Assembly (NCBI GenBank): GCA_963812505.1
Contig: CAWEVM010000014.1
Coordinates: forward strand, 62,001-126,000
DNA: 64,000 bases
Direction: 5' to 3'
From: JAMXLO01 sp963812505
Lineage (GTDB): Bacteria; Pseudomonadota; Alphaproteobacteria; Acetobacterales; Acetobacteraceae
Shown here: piece by piece, positions 36,709-45,701 of the stretch
Layout: every line of letters starts with the position of its first letter
Numbering within the stretch: the first letter of the stretch is position 1
Program-made: the position numbers and the translations under genes
The notes under the pieces: generated by a model
The model's input: the letters and a program-made list of their open reading frames with translations, nothing else
What the model was told of the DNA's origin: nothing
Database searches by the model: none

Positions 36709-37727
36709 ACAGGTCCTGATTTGCGGCGATCACCTGCTCGAGCAGCGTCCAATCGATCGCGTCGCGCCCGGGCTTCTTCTTGATGTAGCCCATCTCGGCA
36801 ATCGAACTCGACGCGATCGAGGATGAACTGAGTCTGACTGCGTGCGTCCACCACCGATGGCTGCTTCGCCTTCGCGATCCGCGCGTTCTCGATCGAGGTC
36901 TTGTAGTACGGTCCGACCAGGATCTGCAGCGTCTCCTCGGGCTTCGTCTCCGCCATGTACTGCGCGTTCATCATGCCCTTGATGAGCGCCTTCAGCGCGG
37001 TCGGGTTCTGCTTGATGAGTTCGGCGCGCACCGCGAGCACACAGTCCGTATATCCAGGACCGTAGATGTCGAGACCGTCAGACAGCATGACGCTGCCCTT
37101 CACATCGTTCAGCAGCGCGGTGCCGTACGGTTCGATGGTGCATATCAGGTCGAGCGCGCCGGCCTTGAACGCCTCCACCGCCTCCGGAGTGTTGCCCATG
37201 TAGCGCACATTGATGTCCTTGAAGGCAACGCCGTGCTTCTTCATCCAGTCGTACGGCAGCACTTCGAGCGTATCCATCTGGAACGTACCGAGAGTCTTGC
37301 CCTTCAGCTTCTCCGGGCTGTCGAGCCCGGGCTGCGCGACCAGAACGCAACCCTGGATGCCACCGCCGGCGATGATCTTCACCGGCGCGCCCGCGTCGTA
37401 CAGCGCGACGAAGCTGGTGTACGGGATCAGGCCGGCGTCCACCTGCCCGGTGCCGAGAAACGTTACCTGCTCGGCGAACGTCGGCGTGATGATGAAGTCC
37501 AGCAGCACGCCGTCGTCCTTCGCTGTCTGCAGCGCGTTCGCCAGGAAGTAGTTCAGGTTGCAGAAGCCCGAGCCGTGCGTGGACTTGATATGGGTTTCTG
37601 CCGCGTGAGCGCCGCCGGCGCCCAGCGCGAGCGTCAGCGTGCTCGCTGCGGTGGCGCGCAGGATGCCGCGCCGATTGAACTGCGTCGCGCGCAGTCGGGT
37701 CAGATCTATCGAGCCATGTTCACACAT
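36677..37727 (-). pseudogene. NitT/TauT-type substrate-binding protein, frameshifted near the C terminus
   Basis: The frame starts at 37727 and has a twin-arginine signal (NRRGILRATAASTLTLALG). It reads as an SsuA/ThiY-like binding protein (VDAGLIPYTSFVALYDAGAPVKIIAGGG, TLGTFQMDTLEVLPYDWMKK) to FILDRVE. At about 36800-36812 one base is out of place, after which the true frame continues IAEMGYIKKKPGRDAIDWTL to a stop at 36677. Nearly the whole protein is in the first frame, so the loss is the last 45 or so residues. It may be a real mutation or a sequencing indel, since the downstream transporter genes are intact. Confidence 0.85.
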
Positions 37728-38033
37728 GACGACATCTCCTGTGCGTGGGGCTGGATGGAAGCGAGGTGAGGGGTGGTGTGTGCATGCCCGGAACCCGTGT
37801 TGCGGGAGAGGAGTGGCACGCCAACCGTAGCAATCGCTGGAGCGACGCTGCGCTGTTCGGTTCCCGCTATTCGCTGGTTATGCGAGCGGCATGCCATTCA
37901 GAATTGGCTTTGAACCGGGCATCCTCGGCTGCCGTCCGCTCAAATGGTGGTCACGCGGTCGCGCATTCGCCTAATGCGCCAGCATATCGTTGATGACCTT
38001 GCCGCATCGCGCGCAAGGACTAGAACACCGGCA
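37728..38033. other. Divergent promoter region, 306 bases
   Basis: This gap lies between the divergent ABC binding-protein gene and the three-part oxidoreductase fusion. It has no coding frame I trust and no regulator-like palindrome that I can name. It presumably carries promoters for both. The frame of the oxidoreductase is open further upstream (to 37944), but no ribosome site is visible there. Confidence 0.4.
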
Positions 38034-40922
38034 ATGCGCCTGACCCATCCCGCCATTCGCCCAGTCGGGCGTGCCATCACGTTCCAATTTGACGGCTCGT
38101 CGATCGCTGCCCTGGAAGGCGAGACAATCGCTGCCGCGCTGTCTGCCGCGGGCATCGTCGCATTTCGGCGCACCCAAAGTGGCGCGCCGCGCGGCCTGCA
38201 TTGCGGCATGGGGGCCTGCTTCGATTGCGTGGTGACCGTCGATGGCCGTATCGGCCAGCGCGCCTGCATGACCAAGGTGGCTGACGGCATGACGGTCACC
38301 GGCGACGCGGTGCTGCCGCTCGCGGACCTTGGTCGCGCACCGGATAACGCGGAGCCCGAGAACCGGCTCTGCGACGTGCTGGTGGTGGGCGGCGGTCCAG
38401 CCGGGCTGTCGGCAGCAACCGCGGCAGCAGAGGTTGGCGCCGCCGTCGTCGTGCTCGATGAACGCAGTGCCCCGGGCGGTCAGTATGCGAAGCCGCTGGC
38501 AGACAGCCACGCGGACGCGGCACCCGACGCCCAGTTTCGCCGTGGCGCTGAATTGCGCGAGCGCGCACTCGCCGTTGGTGCCCGCATCGAAACCGAAGCC
38601 GTCGTGTGGGGAGGCTTCGCCGCCGACGAGATCGCTGCCCTGGTCGGTGGCCGTGCGGTGACCTTCGGGCCTCGACGTCTTGTCCTGGCGCCCGGCGCAC
38701 ATGAGCGGCCGGTGCCGTTGCCTGGCTGGACCCTGCCGGGTGTGATGACTACGGGCTCGCTGCAAACGCTGGTTCGTGGCCAGCGCGTCTGCCCCGGCGA
38801 GCGCGTGCTCATCGCCGGCAGCGGCCCGCTCAATCTCCAGCTTGCCTGCGAACTGCTTGCGTGCGGCGTGAAGCCCGTAGCCGTACTGGAAGCCGCGCCG
38901 CGTCCGGGCCTCGCCGCATCGCGCCAAGTGTGGACCATGGCGCGTACCGCACCCGGCCTTATGCGCGACGGCATCGGGATGCTGCTGAAGCTGAAACGCG
39001 CCGGCGTGCCCGTACTATGGTCAGCGCGTGTGAAGGATCTGCGCGGCGACGGGCGCGTGCAGGCGGCGCAGGTTGCCGGTCGCACGTTCGACCGCAGCTA
39101 TGACGTCGATGTCGTGGCGCTGAATCTGGGGTTTCAGCCGGAGACCGGTCTCGCGCGTGCTCTCGGCGCGAAACAGCGCTTCGTGGATATCGGGCTGGGT
39201 CATCTCGCGAGCGAGACCGACGACGACGGCCGCACCTCGGTGGCCGGCGTTTTCGCCGTCGGCGACGGAGCGTCGCTGGGCGGCGTACGTGTGGCGATGG
39301 CGCGCGGCCGGCTGGCTGGCTTGGCGGCTGCGCGCGACCTCGGCTTCGCCGTGCCCGATGAATCGGCGACGCGCGCGACGTTGCGACGGGCGCAGGCATT
39401 CCAGAGTGCGCTGTGGACGCTGTTCCGGCCGCAGCGGTTCCACGTGGACACTCTCACCGACGAGACGATCGTCTGCCGCTGCGAGGAGGTGACGGCCGGC
39501 CGGCTCCGCCAGGAACTGGCGAACGGCCTGACCTCGCTGCCAGCACTGAAGAAGGCGACGCGCGCCGGCATGGGTCGCTGCCAGGGCCGCTTCTGCGCCG
39601 CCACGATCGCGCGGCTCTGCCCCGACGCACCCGTCGATTTCGCGTTCGCCGCGCCGCGTGCACCGCTGCGTCCGGTGCCGGCCGCACCGCTGATGTTCGA
39701 GGCGCAGGAGTTCGAGGCGCCGCTGCTCAGGCTGCCGACCGCTCCCGTGCATCTGCACAGGCTGCCGGAGCAGCCGCAGAAGGCACGGCGTTGCGACGCG
39801 CTGGTGATCGGCGGCGGCCTCGCCGGGCTGTGCAGCGCGTATTTCCTGGCAAAAGACGGCGCCGACGTCCTGCTCGCCGAACGCGACGAGGCCGGCATGG
39901 CAGCCAGCACCGCGAATGCCGGCAGTTTGCACGTGCAGTTGCTGTCGTACGACTTTACCGAAGAGACCCCGGAAGACGGCGGTCAGGCGGCGCACACGCT
40001 GCCGCTCGCGCCCCGCTCCATCGTCCTGTGGAAGGAGGTTGCGAAGGAAGCCGGCGAGGACCTGGGCATCCGCACCAAGGGCGGGCTGATGCTGGCCGAG
40101 GACGCCGCAGGGCTCGCCTGGCTGCGCCGCAAGTCGGCGATGGAGCGGCGGTGGGGCATCGAAAGCCACGTTCTCGGCGCGAACGAACTGCGTGCGCTGG
40201 CGCCGGCCGTGTCGGAAAATATGGTCGGAGCCGACTTCGTGCCCGCCGAGGGCTATGGCGATCCATTGCGCGGCACCATGGCGGTGCTGAAGCTGGCGCA
40301 GCGTGCCGGCGCCCGTCTGCTGCGTGGCGCCGAGGTGCAGGCGATCACGCGCGAGGGTTCGGCGTGGCATGTGCAGACATCGAAAGGGCTGATCATCGCC
40401 GGCCGGGTGGTGAACGCCGCCGGCCCTTGGGCCGCGAGCATCGGACAGATGGTCGGGCTCGATCTGCCGGTCACCGGTACGGTTCAGCAGGTCATTGTCA
40501 CCGAGCCGGCGCCGCCGATGACAAGGCACCTGATCGCGCTCGCCAACCGGCATTTGTCATTGAAGCAGCAGGCGAGCGGCGGCTTCCTGGTTGGAGGCGG
40601 CTGGTTCGGCGGCTTCGACGCAACAACCGGGCGGACGCATAACCTGCGGCGCAACATCGAGGGCAATCTGTGGGTCTGCGCACGCGCGCTGCCGGCGCTG
40701 CGCGGCCTGTCGTTCGTCCGCTCCTGGACCGGCATCAACCCGGCGATCGACCGCGCGCCGATTCTCGGCGAGGCACCGGGAATCCCCCGGTTTTTCAATG
40801 CGGTAAGTGCGAACGGCTATACCCTGGGTCCGATCATCGGGCGGATCACCGCCAATGCGGTGCGCGGCGAGGCGGTCAATCCGCACTACACGCTGGAGCG
40901 CTTCAATACGCTTCACCCCTGA
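38034..40922 (+). CDS. Fused (2Fe-2S)/FAD/FAD oxidoreductase (HcnA-HcnB-HcnC-like)
   Basis: 962 residues from the ATG at 38034. The N-terminal part (about 10-90) is a 2Fe-2S ferredoxin domain with four cysteines (C57, C62, C65, C78 in GLHCGMGACFDC and RACM). Next is an FAD/NAD-binding domain with DVLVVGGGPAGLSA and ending IFA-type VAGVFAVGDG, and a BFD-like 2Fe-2S motif (CRCEEV about 481, GRCQGRFC about 517-524). The C-terminal half is a DAO-type FAD oxidoreductase (DALVIGGGLAGLCSAY about 590). In hydrogen cyanide synthase and in proline/hydroxyproline or opine dehydrogenases these three parts are separate subunits. Here they are one chain. Substrate unknown; the proximity to amino-acid genes fits an amino-acid or opine oxidase. 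Confidence 0.88.
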   Translation: MRLTHPAIRPVGRAITFQFDGSSIAALEGETIAAALSAAGIVAFRRTQSGAPRGLHCGMGACFDCVVTVDGRIGQRACMTKVADGMTVTGDAVLPLADLGRAPDNAEPENRLCDVLVVGGGPAGLSAATAAAEVGAAVVVLDERSAPGGQYAKPLADSHADAAPDAQFRRGAELRERALAVGARIETEAVVWGGFAADEIAALVGGRAVTFGPRRLVLAPGAHERPVPLPGWTLPGVMTTGSLQTLVRGQRVCPGERVLIAGSGPLNLQLACELLACGVKPVAVLEAAPRPGLAASRQVWTMARTAPGLMRDGIGMLLKLKRAGVPVLWSARVKDLRGDGRVQAAQVAGRTFDRSYDVDVVALNLGFQPETGLARALGAKQRFVDIGLGHLASETDDDGRTSVAGVFAVGDGASLGGVRVAMARGRLAGLAAARDLGFAVPDESATRATLRRAQAFQSALWTLFRPQRFHVDTLTDETIVCRCEEVTAGRLRQELANGLTSLPALKKATRAGMGRCQGRFCAATIARLCPDAPVDFAFAAPRAPLRPVPAAPLMFEAQEFEAPLLRLPTAPVHLHRLPEQPQKARRCDALVIGGGLAGLCSAYFLAKDGADVLLAERDEAGMAASTANAGSLHVQLLSYDFTEETPEDGGQAAHTLPLAPRSIVLWKEVAKEAGEDLGIRTKGGLMLAEDAAGLAWLRRKSAMERRWGIESHVLGANELRALAPAVSENMVGADFVPAEGYGDPLRGTMAVLKLAQRAGARLLRGAEVQAITREGSAWHVQTSKGLIIAGRVVNAAGPWAASIGQMVGLDLPVTGTVQQVIVTEPAPPMTRHLIALANRHLSLKQQASGGFLVGGGWFGGFDATTGRTHNLRRNIEGNLWVCARALPALRGLSFVRSWTGINPAIDRAPILGEAPGIPRFFNAVSANGYTLGPIIGRITANAVRGEAVNPHYTLERFNTLHP

Positions 40923-40965
40923 CCGCCGTCGGCTATAGTCAATCATCTTGTAATGGGAGTGGAGC

Positions 40966-42285
40966 ATGTCCAATCAGACGAAGCATCCGGAAACGCTGGT
41001 GCTGCACGCCGGCTGGCGCAGCGATCCGGCGACCCATGCTGTCGCTGTGCCGATCTACCAGACCACCTCCTACCAGTTCGACAGCGCAGAGCACGCGGCG
41101 AACCTGTTCGGCCTGAAGGAACTCGGCAACATCTACACGCGCATCATGAACCCCACGCAGGACGCCTTCGAGAAACGCGTCGCCGCGGTCGAGGGTGGCG
41201 TGGCGGCGCTGGGGCTCGCTTCCGGGCAGGCGGCGTCTGCGTTTTCGGTGCAGAACCTGGCGCGTGCTGGGGACAACATCGTCAGCTCCACCGACCTGTA
41301 TGGCGGTACCTGGAATCTGTTCGCCAACACATTGAAGGACCAGGGCATCGAGGCACGCTTCGTCGATCCGACCGACCCGGAGGCGTTCGCGCGCGCCACC
41401 GACAATCGCACGCGCGCCTACTACGCCGAGACGTTGCCCAACCCGAAGCTGGTCGCCTTCCCGATCGCCGAGGTGGCGGCAATCGGCCGCAAGTTCGGCA
41501 TCCCCCTGATCATGGACAACACCGCCGCGCCGGTGCTGGTGCGCCCATTCGACCATGGCGCAGCGGTAGTGATGTATTCGACCACAAAATATATCGGCGG
41601 CCACGGCACCTCGATCGGCGGCGTGGTGATCGATGGCGGCAACTTCCCGTGGGATCAGCACAAGGAACGCCAGCCGCTGCTGAACACGCCGGATCCGAGC
41701 TATCACGGGGCGGTCTGGGCGGAGGCGGCAAAGCCGCTCGGGCCGATCGCCTACATCCTGCGCATGCGTGTGGTTCTGCTGCGCGACCTCGGCGCGGCGA
41801 TGAGCCCGTTCAACGCGTTCCTGTTCCTGCAAGGCCTGGAGAGCATGCCGCTGCGCATGCGCGAGCACTGCAAGAACACGCTCGCGGTGGCGAAGTACCT
41901 GTCGGGACGCAAGGAGGTGACGCGGGTGATCCATCCGGCCTTCCACACCGGCGTCGGGGCGGAGCGGACGGCGAAGTACCTGCCGCATGGCCATGGCGGG
42001 CTGCTGGGCTTCGAGCTGGCCGGCGGCGTGGAGGCGGGCAGGTCCTTCATCAACGCGCTGCAGATGTTCTACCACGTGGCGAACATCGGTGATTTGCGTT
42101 CTCTCGCGATCCATCCGGCGAGCACGACCCACTCGCAGCTCACCGAAGCGGAGCAGCTCGCGACCGGTGTGACGCCGGGCTACATCCGGCTATCGATCGG
42201 CATCGAGCACATCGACGACATCATCGGCGATCTGTCGCAGGCGCTGGATGCGGCCGGCGGCGGCCTGAGGGCAGCGGCCGAGTAG
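40966..42285 (+). CDS. Cys/Met-metabolism PLP enzyme (O-acetylhomoserine sulfhydrylase-like)
   Basis: 439 residues of the Cys/Met gamma-family. Conserved parts are IYQTTSYQFDSAEHAA, GNIYTRIMNPTQDAFEKRVAAVEGG, LYGGTWNLF and the PLP lysine K208 in YSTTKYIGGHG. The C-terminal SIGIEHIDDIIGDLSQAL is the common ending. The length fits MetY-type O-acetylhomoserine aminocarboxypropyltransferases, but methionine gamma-lyases look alike. It follows the fused oxidoreductase by 43 bases and is convergent with the hydrogenase genes, whose large-subunit frame overlaps its end by 65 bases. Confidence 0.88.
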   Translation: MSNQTKHPETLVLHAGWRSDPATHAVAVPIYQTTSYQFDSAEHAANLFGLKELGNIYTRIMNPTQDAFEKRVAAVEGGVAALGLASGQAASAFSVQNLARAGDNIVSSTDLYGGTWNLFANTLKDQGIEARFVDPTDPEAFARATDNRTRAYYAETLPNPKLVAFPIAEVAAIGRKFGIPLIMDNTAAPVLVRPFDHGAAVVMYSTTKYIGGHGTSIGGVVIDGGNFPWDQHKERQPLLNTPDPSYHGAVWAEAAKPLGPIAYILRMRVVLLRDLGAAMSPFNAFLFLQGLESMPLRMREHCKNTLAVAKYLSGRKEVTRVIHPAFHTGVGAERTAKYLPHGHGGLLGFELAGGVEAGRSFINALQMFYHVANIGDLRSLAIHPASTTHSQLTEAEQLATGVTPGYIRLSIGIEHIDDIIGDLSQALDAAGGGLRAAAE

Positions 42286-43630
42286 GCACCAATGATCCTC
42301 CCCTCCCCTTGCGGGAGGGGGGCAGGGGGAGGGGGAGTGTTCCACCTATCCTTACCACTTCCAGCTTGAGGAAGTGCGTCGCGCAGGAGATGCATGGGTC
42401 GTGGTTGCGCACTGCCTGCTCGCAGCGCAGCCGTAGCGCCGCATCGGGCAAGTCCAGCCACCCGCCGGCAAATGCCCTCAGATCGTCCTCGATACTCGGC
42501 TGGTTCTGCGATGTCGGCGGCACGATCTTCGCGTCCAGAATGGTGCCGTCGGCGTCCAGTCGGTAGCGATGGTACAGCATACCGCGCGGCGCCTCGGTGC
42601 AGGCATAGCCGACGCCGGCGCGCGGCGTCAGATCGAGATGCGGCTGATCCGGCTCTTGATACGCTGCAATGATCCGCAACGCCTCGTCGCACGCGTATAG
42701 CACCTCCACCGCGCGCACCACGATGCTGCGGAACGGGTTGGTGCAAGTCTCGCCGAGCCCTGCCTGCATCGCCGCGTCCCGCGCCAGCGGCGAGAGCAGC
42801 GCGGAGTTCAGGCTGTAGCGCGCTATCGGACCTGTCAGATAAGGCCGTCCGTGTAGGTGTGAGTGCAGTGCATTGGATCGCCTGACATGCGACTCCTCAA
42901 AATGCGCGTCATAGTCGCGCGGCTCGATGTCCAATCCCTTGTTCGACACCACGCGCCCGGCGTTGAACGGATACTCGCCAGCCTTGCCAAGCGCCACGAA
43001 CTCATAGTCCCGCTCGCAGTCGGGAAAATCGAAGCCGGACACCCACTGCACAGTCTCGAGCGCAATATCGCGCGCACGCTGCAAAGGTTCGACCAGCGCG
43101 CGTAACTCGGGTGGCGATGGCGCGCGATAGAAGCCGCCCACGCGCACGTTCACCGGGTGGATCGCGCGGCCGCCGAGCAGCTCCAGGATCTGGTTGCCGA
43201 CCTTCTTCAGTTCCAGCCCCTGGCGCACGGTGTCGCCGTGGTCGTTCGCCATGTCGATCGCGCCCTCGTAGCCGAGAAAATCGGGGGCGTGCAGCATGTA
43301 GATGTGCAGCGAATGGCTTTCGATCCATTCGCCGCAGTACAGCAACCGGCGCAGGTCCCGCACCGGCTCGGTCACCGTGACGCCAAGCGCGTCCTCCATC
43401 GCGTGCACGGCACTCATCTGGTACGCGACGGGACAGATGCCGCAGATGCGCGCGGTGATATCGGGTGCCTCGGTATAGGCGCGGCCGCGCAAAAAAGCCT
43501 CGAAGAACCGCGGCGGCTCGAAGATCTTCAGCTCTACGTCGCGGACGGTGGCGCCGTCAAAGGTGACCCGCACGCCGCCCTCACCCTCAACCCGCGCCAA
43601 CCAGTCGACATTGATCGTCTTACGAGCCAT
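42221..43630 (-). CDS. hydA: NiFe hydrogenase large (alpha) subunit, group 3b type
   Basis: 469 residues from the ATG at 43630. The nickel site cysteines are present: motif L1 RICGICPVAYQM (C63, C66) and motif L2 DPCISCATH (C413, C416, H419). The catalytic subunit carries the NiFe centre that splits or forms H2; the other genes of the operon link it to NAD(P). A maturation protease normally cuts after the histidine. Here 50 residues follow, the last ones encoded by the GC-run hairpin and the end of the convergent gene. Typical relatives have a shorter tail, so an original stop may have been lost. No maturation genes are in the window. Confidence 0.9.
   Translation of the reverse strand: MARKTINVDWLARVEGEGGVRVTFDGATVRDVELKIFEPPRFFEAFLRGRAYTEAPDITARICGICPVAYQMSAVHAMEDALGVTVTEPVRDLRRLLYCGEWIESHSLHIYMLHAPDFLGYEGAIDMANDHGDTVRQGLELKKVGNQILELLGGRAIHPVNVRVGGFYRAPSPPELRALVEPLQRARDIALETVQWVSGFDFPDCERDYEFVALGKAGEYPFNAGRVVSNKGLDIEPRDYDAHFEESHVRRSNALHSHLHGRPYLTGPIARYSLNSALLSPLARDAAMQAGLGETCTNPFRSIVVRAVEVLYACDEALRIIAAYQEPDQPHLDLTPRAGVGYACTEAPRGMLYHRYRLDADGTILDAKIVPPTSQNQPSIEDDLRAFAGGWLDLPDAALRLRCEQAVRNHDPCISCATHFLKLEVVRIGGTLPLPLPPSRKGRGGSLVPTRPLPSGRRRPHPAPATDRR
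42298..42322. repeat. GC-run hairpin at the metabolism/hydrogenase convergence
   Basis: An 8-base perfect stem (CCCCTCCC at 42300-42307 pairing with GGGAGGGG at 42313-42320) with a 5-base loop, plus a weak extra pair on each side. There is no T run. It resembles the arms of the longer palindrome at 34877-34973 and could terminate the plus-strand gene. The hydrogenase large-subunit frame runs through it on the other strand. Confidence 0.6.
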
Positions 43631-44396
43631 GCCGCGCGGCCTCTTCGCGGAACGGCGGTTCGCCGACGTTGAACGTGCTATAGACTCGCTGAAGGTCACG
43701 CTCGCTCATGCCGCAGGCGGCGAGCTTGGTACTCAGCGATGGCGTGTTCGGCGATTCCATAGGCCCGAAGCAGCCATAGCAGCCACGGTTGTACGCCGGG
43801 CAGATCGCGCCGCAGCCAGCATGTGTGACCGGCCCGAGGCATGGGATGCCGCGTACCAGCACGCAGGCCGTGCCGCGCAGCTTGCACTCGACGCAGACGC
43901 TGTGCGACGGCGTGTTGGGTTTGCGTGCGTTCAGGAACGCGGCCAGCACCTCGAGCAACTGGTGCTTGTTGATCGGGCAGCCATGCAATTCGAAGTCGAC
44001 GTTGACGTGCGCCTTGATCGGCGTCGAGGTAGCGAGCGTATCGATGAAGTCGGGCCGCGCATACACCGCCTGCGTGAACTCGCGCACATCGCTGAAATTG
44101 CGCAGCGCCTGGATGCCGCCTGCGGTGGCGCAGGCGCCGATGGTGATCAGCGTGCGCGACTGCTTGCGCACCGCATGCAGCCGTTCCGCATCGTGCGGCG
44201 TGGTGACAGAGCCTTCGACCAGCGACACGTCATACGGACCGCGCAAAACGCCGCGCGTGGCTTCAGGGAAATATGCAATGTCGACAGCCCCGGCGACCGC
44301 CAGCAATTCGTCCTCGCAGTCGAGCAGCGAAAGCTGGCAGCCATCGCAGGAGGCGAACTTCCAGACGGCGAGCTTGGGCTTGCGGGCGTTCGGCAT
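43620..44396 (-). CDS. hydD: NiFe hydrogenase small (delta) subunit
   Basis: 258 residues from the ATG at 44396, which has AGGGAG six bases upstream. LAVWKFASCDGCQLSLLDCEDE is the N-terminal CxxC signature; IGACATAGGIQAL, ELHGCPINKHQLL, CVECKLRGTACVL and the GCYGCFG segment supply cysteines for Fe-S clusters. It transfers electrons from the NiFe site. Its start is nested in the stop of the preceding flavoprotein (ATGA type) and its stop lies 11 bases into the large-subunit start. The frame is open far upstream, but that extension runs inside the neighbouring gene and is not real. Confidence 0.92.
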   Translation of the reverse strand: MPNARKPKLAVWKFASCDGCQLSLLDCEDELLAVAGAVDIAYFPEATRGVLRGPYDVSLVEGSVTTPHDAERLHAVRKQSRTLITIGACATAGGIQALRNFSDVREFTQAVYARPDFIDTLATSTPIKAHVNVDFELHGCPINKHQLLEVLAAFLNARKPNTPSHSVCVECKLRGTACVLVRGIPCLGPVTHAGCGAICPAYNRGCYGCFGPMESPNTPSLSTKLAACGMSERDLQRVYSTFNVGEPPFREEAARHGS

Positions 44397-45262
44397 CATA
44401 TCTCCCTCAACCCCAGCAACCGGCGCACCTTGTCGTAGCGCATCACCGCGCCGTCCTTGCAGATAAAGCTGCCGGCGAACTGGCAGTGACCGCACAGCCC
44501 GACGGCACATTGCATATTGCGCTCCAGCGACAGATGGATCGTCTCCTCCGGCATGCCGATATCGTGCAGCGCGCTGGCAGCGAACCGCATCATCACCTCC
44601 GGCCCGCACACCAGCGCCATTGCATTGTCGGCGTCGATGCCAAGATGCGGGATCAGCTTGGTCACCACGCCGACATGGCCCCGCCAGTCGCTGCCGGCGT
44701 GATCCACGGTGACCTCGATCTCCATGTCGAGCTGGCGCCGCCAGCTTGCGAGCTGCCGGCGGAACAGAATGTCCTCCGGGCGCCTTGTGCCATACAACAG
44801 CACCAGCTTGCCGAACCGCTTTCGCTCCGCCCGCAGCGCATAGAGTGCAGGCCGCAACGGCGCCAGCCCCAATCCGCCGGCCACCACCACCATGTCGCGA
44901 CCATAGCCATCTGCGACTGGCCACGCTGTGCCGTACGGACCGCGCAGCCCCAGCGTGTCGCCGGCGGCAAGTCGGGTCACCGCCTCGCTCACCTTGCCAA
45001 CCGCCCGTACGGTCTGCACTAGGCGCGTTGCATCCGACGCGTCGCCGCTGATGCTGACCGGTATCTCGCCCACGCCGAACACGTACATCATGGTGAACTG
45101 GCCTGGCGCGTAGTCCATCAGCTTCTGGCCGTTCTGCGCGACCAGATCGAGCGTCCAGGTATCCGGCAGCTCGCGCGTGCGCCGCACCACCCGCGCGACC
45201 CGCGGCACCATCGCGTCCGGCGCCAGCGGCAGAGCGCGTTCAGCGAGCCGGTCCATAGACAT
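44396..45262 (-). CDS. hydG: Hydrogenase flavoprotein subunit (gamma, FAD/NAD-binding)
   Basis: 288 residues of the ferredoxin-NADP reductase fold. An FAD domain (YAPGQFTMMYVFGVGEIPVSIS) is followed by an NAD domain (VVAGGLGLAPLRPALYAL, LVLLYGTRRPEDILF, ALVCGPEVMMRF), and the C-terminal CAVGLCGHCQFAGSFICKDGAV holds a 2Fe-2S cluster as in dihydroorotate-dehydrogenase electron-transfer subunits. It passes electrons between the hydrogenase clusters and NAD(P). It overlaps the start of the small-subunit gene and its own start overlaps the end of the cyclic-nucleotide-binding gene. Confidence 0.93.
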   Translation of the reverse strand: MSMDRLAERALPLAPDAMVPRVARVVRRTRELPDTWTLDLVAQNGQKLMDYAPGQFTMMYVFGVGEIPVSISGDASDATRLVQTVRAVGKVSEAVTRLAAGDTLGLRGPYGTAWPVADGYGRDMVVVAGGLGLAPLRPALYALRAERKRFGKLVLLYGTRRPEDILFRRQLASWRRQLDMEIEVTVDHAGSDWRGHVGVVTKLIPHLGIDADNAMALVCGPEVMMRFAASALHDIGMPEETIHLSLERNMQCAVGLCGHCQFAGSFICKDGAVMRYDKVRRLLGLREI

Positions 45263-45701
45263 CCAGGAGCTGCAGCCGCATGGCCTGCAACCGTTGCACC
45301 AGCACCGGCAGAAAGCGCTTCAGCAGCGCATAGCCGAGATCGTGGTCGATCTCGCACTTGTCGCGCAGGCATTTCGCATCGAGCGCGATCGCGCGCACCA
45401 GCGCGGTCGCCCGCGCATCGTAGCCCCAGCGATAAGGCGGCAACAGCCATGTCAGCCCGACGATGTCGCCCTCGCCCAGCGTTTCGAACTGCACCGCGCC
45501 ACGGCCGGGTGTGGCGACCTCCAGTGCGACGCGGCCATGGCGGATCAAATAGATCCAGTCCGCCGGATCCTCCGCATGGAACAGATACTGCTCGGCATCG
45601 AACCGCACGTTCTTCGCGCAGCCCGCGGCCAGGTTGATGAATTCAGGGCCGAGCCCTTCGAACAGCCGGTGCTCGGAGACGATGCGTTCAAGCCCTTCCA
45701 T
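45240..45701 (-). CDS. Cyclic-nucleotide-binding-domain protein inside the hydrogenase operon
   Basis: 153 residues from the ATG at 45701, which has GGAGG five bases upstream. The fold is a Crp/Fnr-type beta barrel: LFHAEDPADWIYLIRHGRVALEV, GEGDIVGLTWLLPPYRW and ARATALVRAIALDAKCL. There is no helix-turn-helix, so it is not a standard DNA-binding regulator. The open frame also allows a start at 45713. It overlaps the end of the iron-sulfur subunit gene by 14 bases and the start of the flavoprotein gene by 23, so it is made with the complex. It might sense a nucleotide or redox cofactor for hydrogenase control; its ligand is not known. Confidence 0.85.
   Translation of the reverse strand: MEGLERIVSEHRLFEGLGPEFINLAAGCAKNVRFDAEQYLFHAEDPADWIYLIRHGRVALEVATPGRGAVQFETLGEGDIVGLTWLLPPYRWGYDARATALVRAIALDAKCLRDKCEIDHDLGYALLKRFLPVLVQRLQAMRLQLLDVYGPAR

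Noticed and set aside
39021..40553. Minus-strand 510-codon frame opposite the fused oxidoreductase
   Set aside because: Composition (Gln, Arg, His) is that of an antisense shadow and the plus strand has clear motifs.
40939..42132. Minus-strand 397-codon frame opposite the Cys/Met enzyme
   Set aside because: Shadow of a clear PLP enzyme.
44399..44924. Upstream extension of the hydrogenase small-subunit frame
   Set aside because: It lies within the flavoprotein gene; the real start has AGGGAG upstream at 44396.
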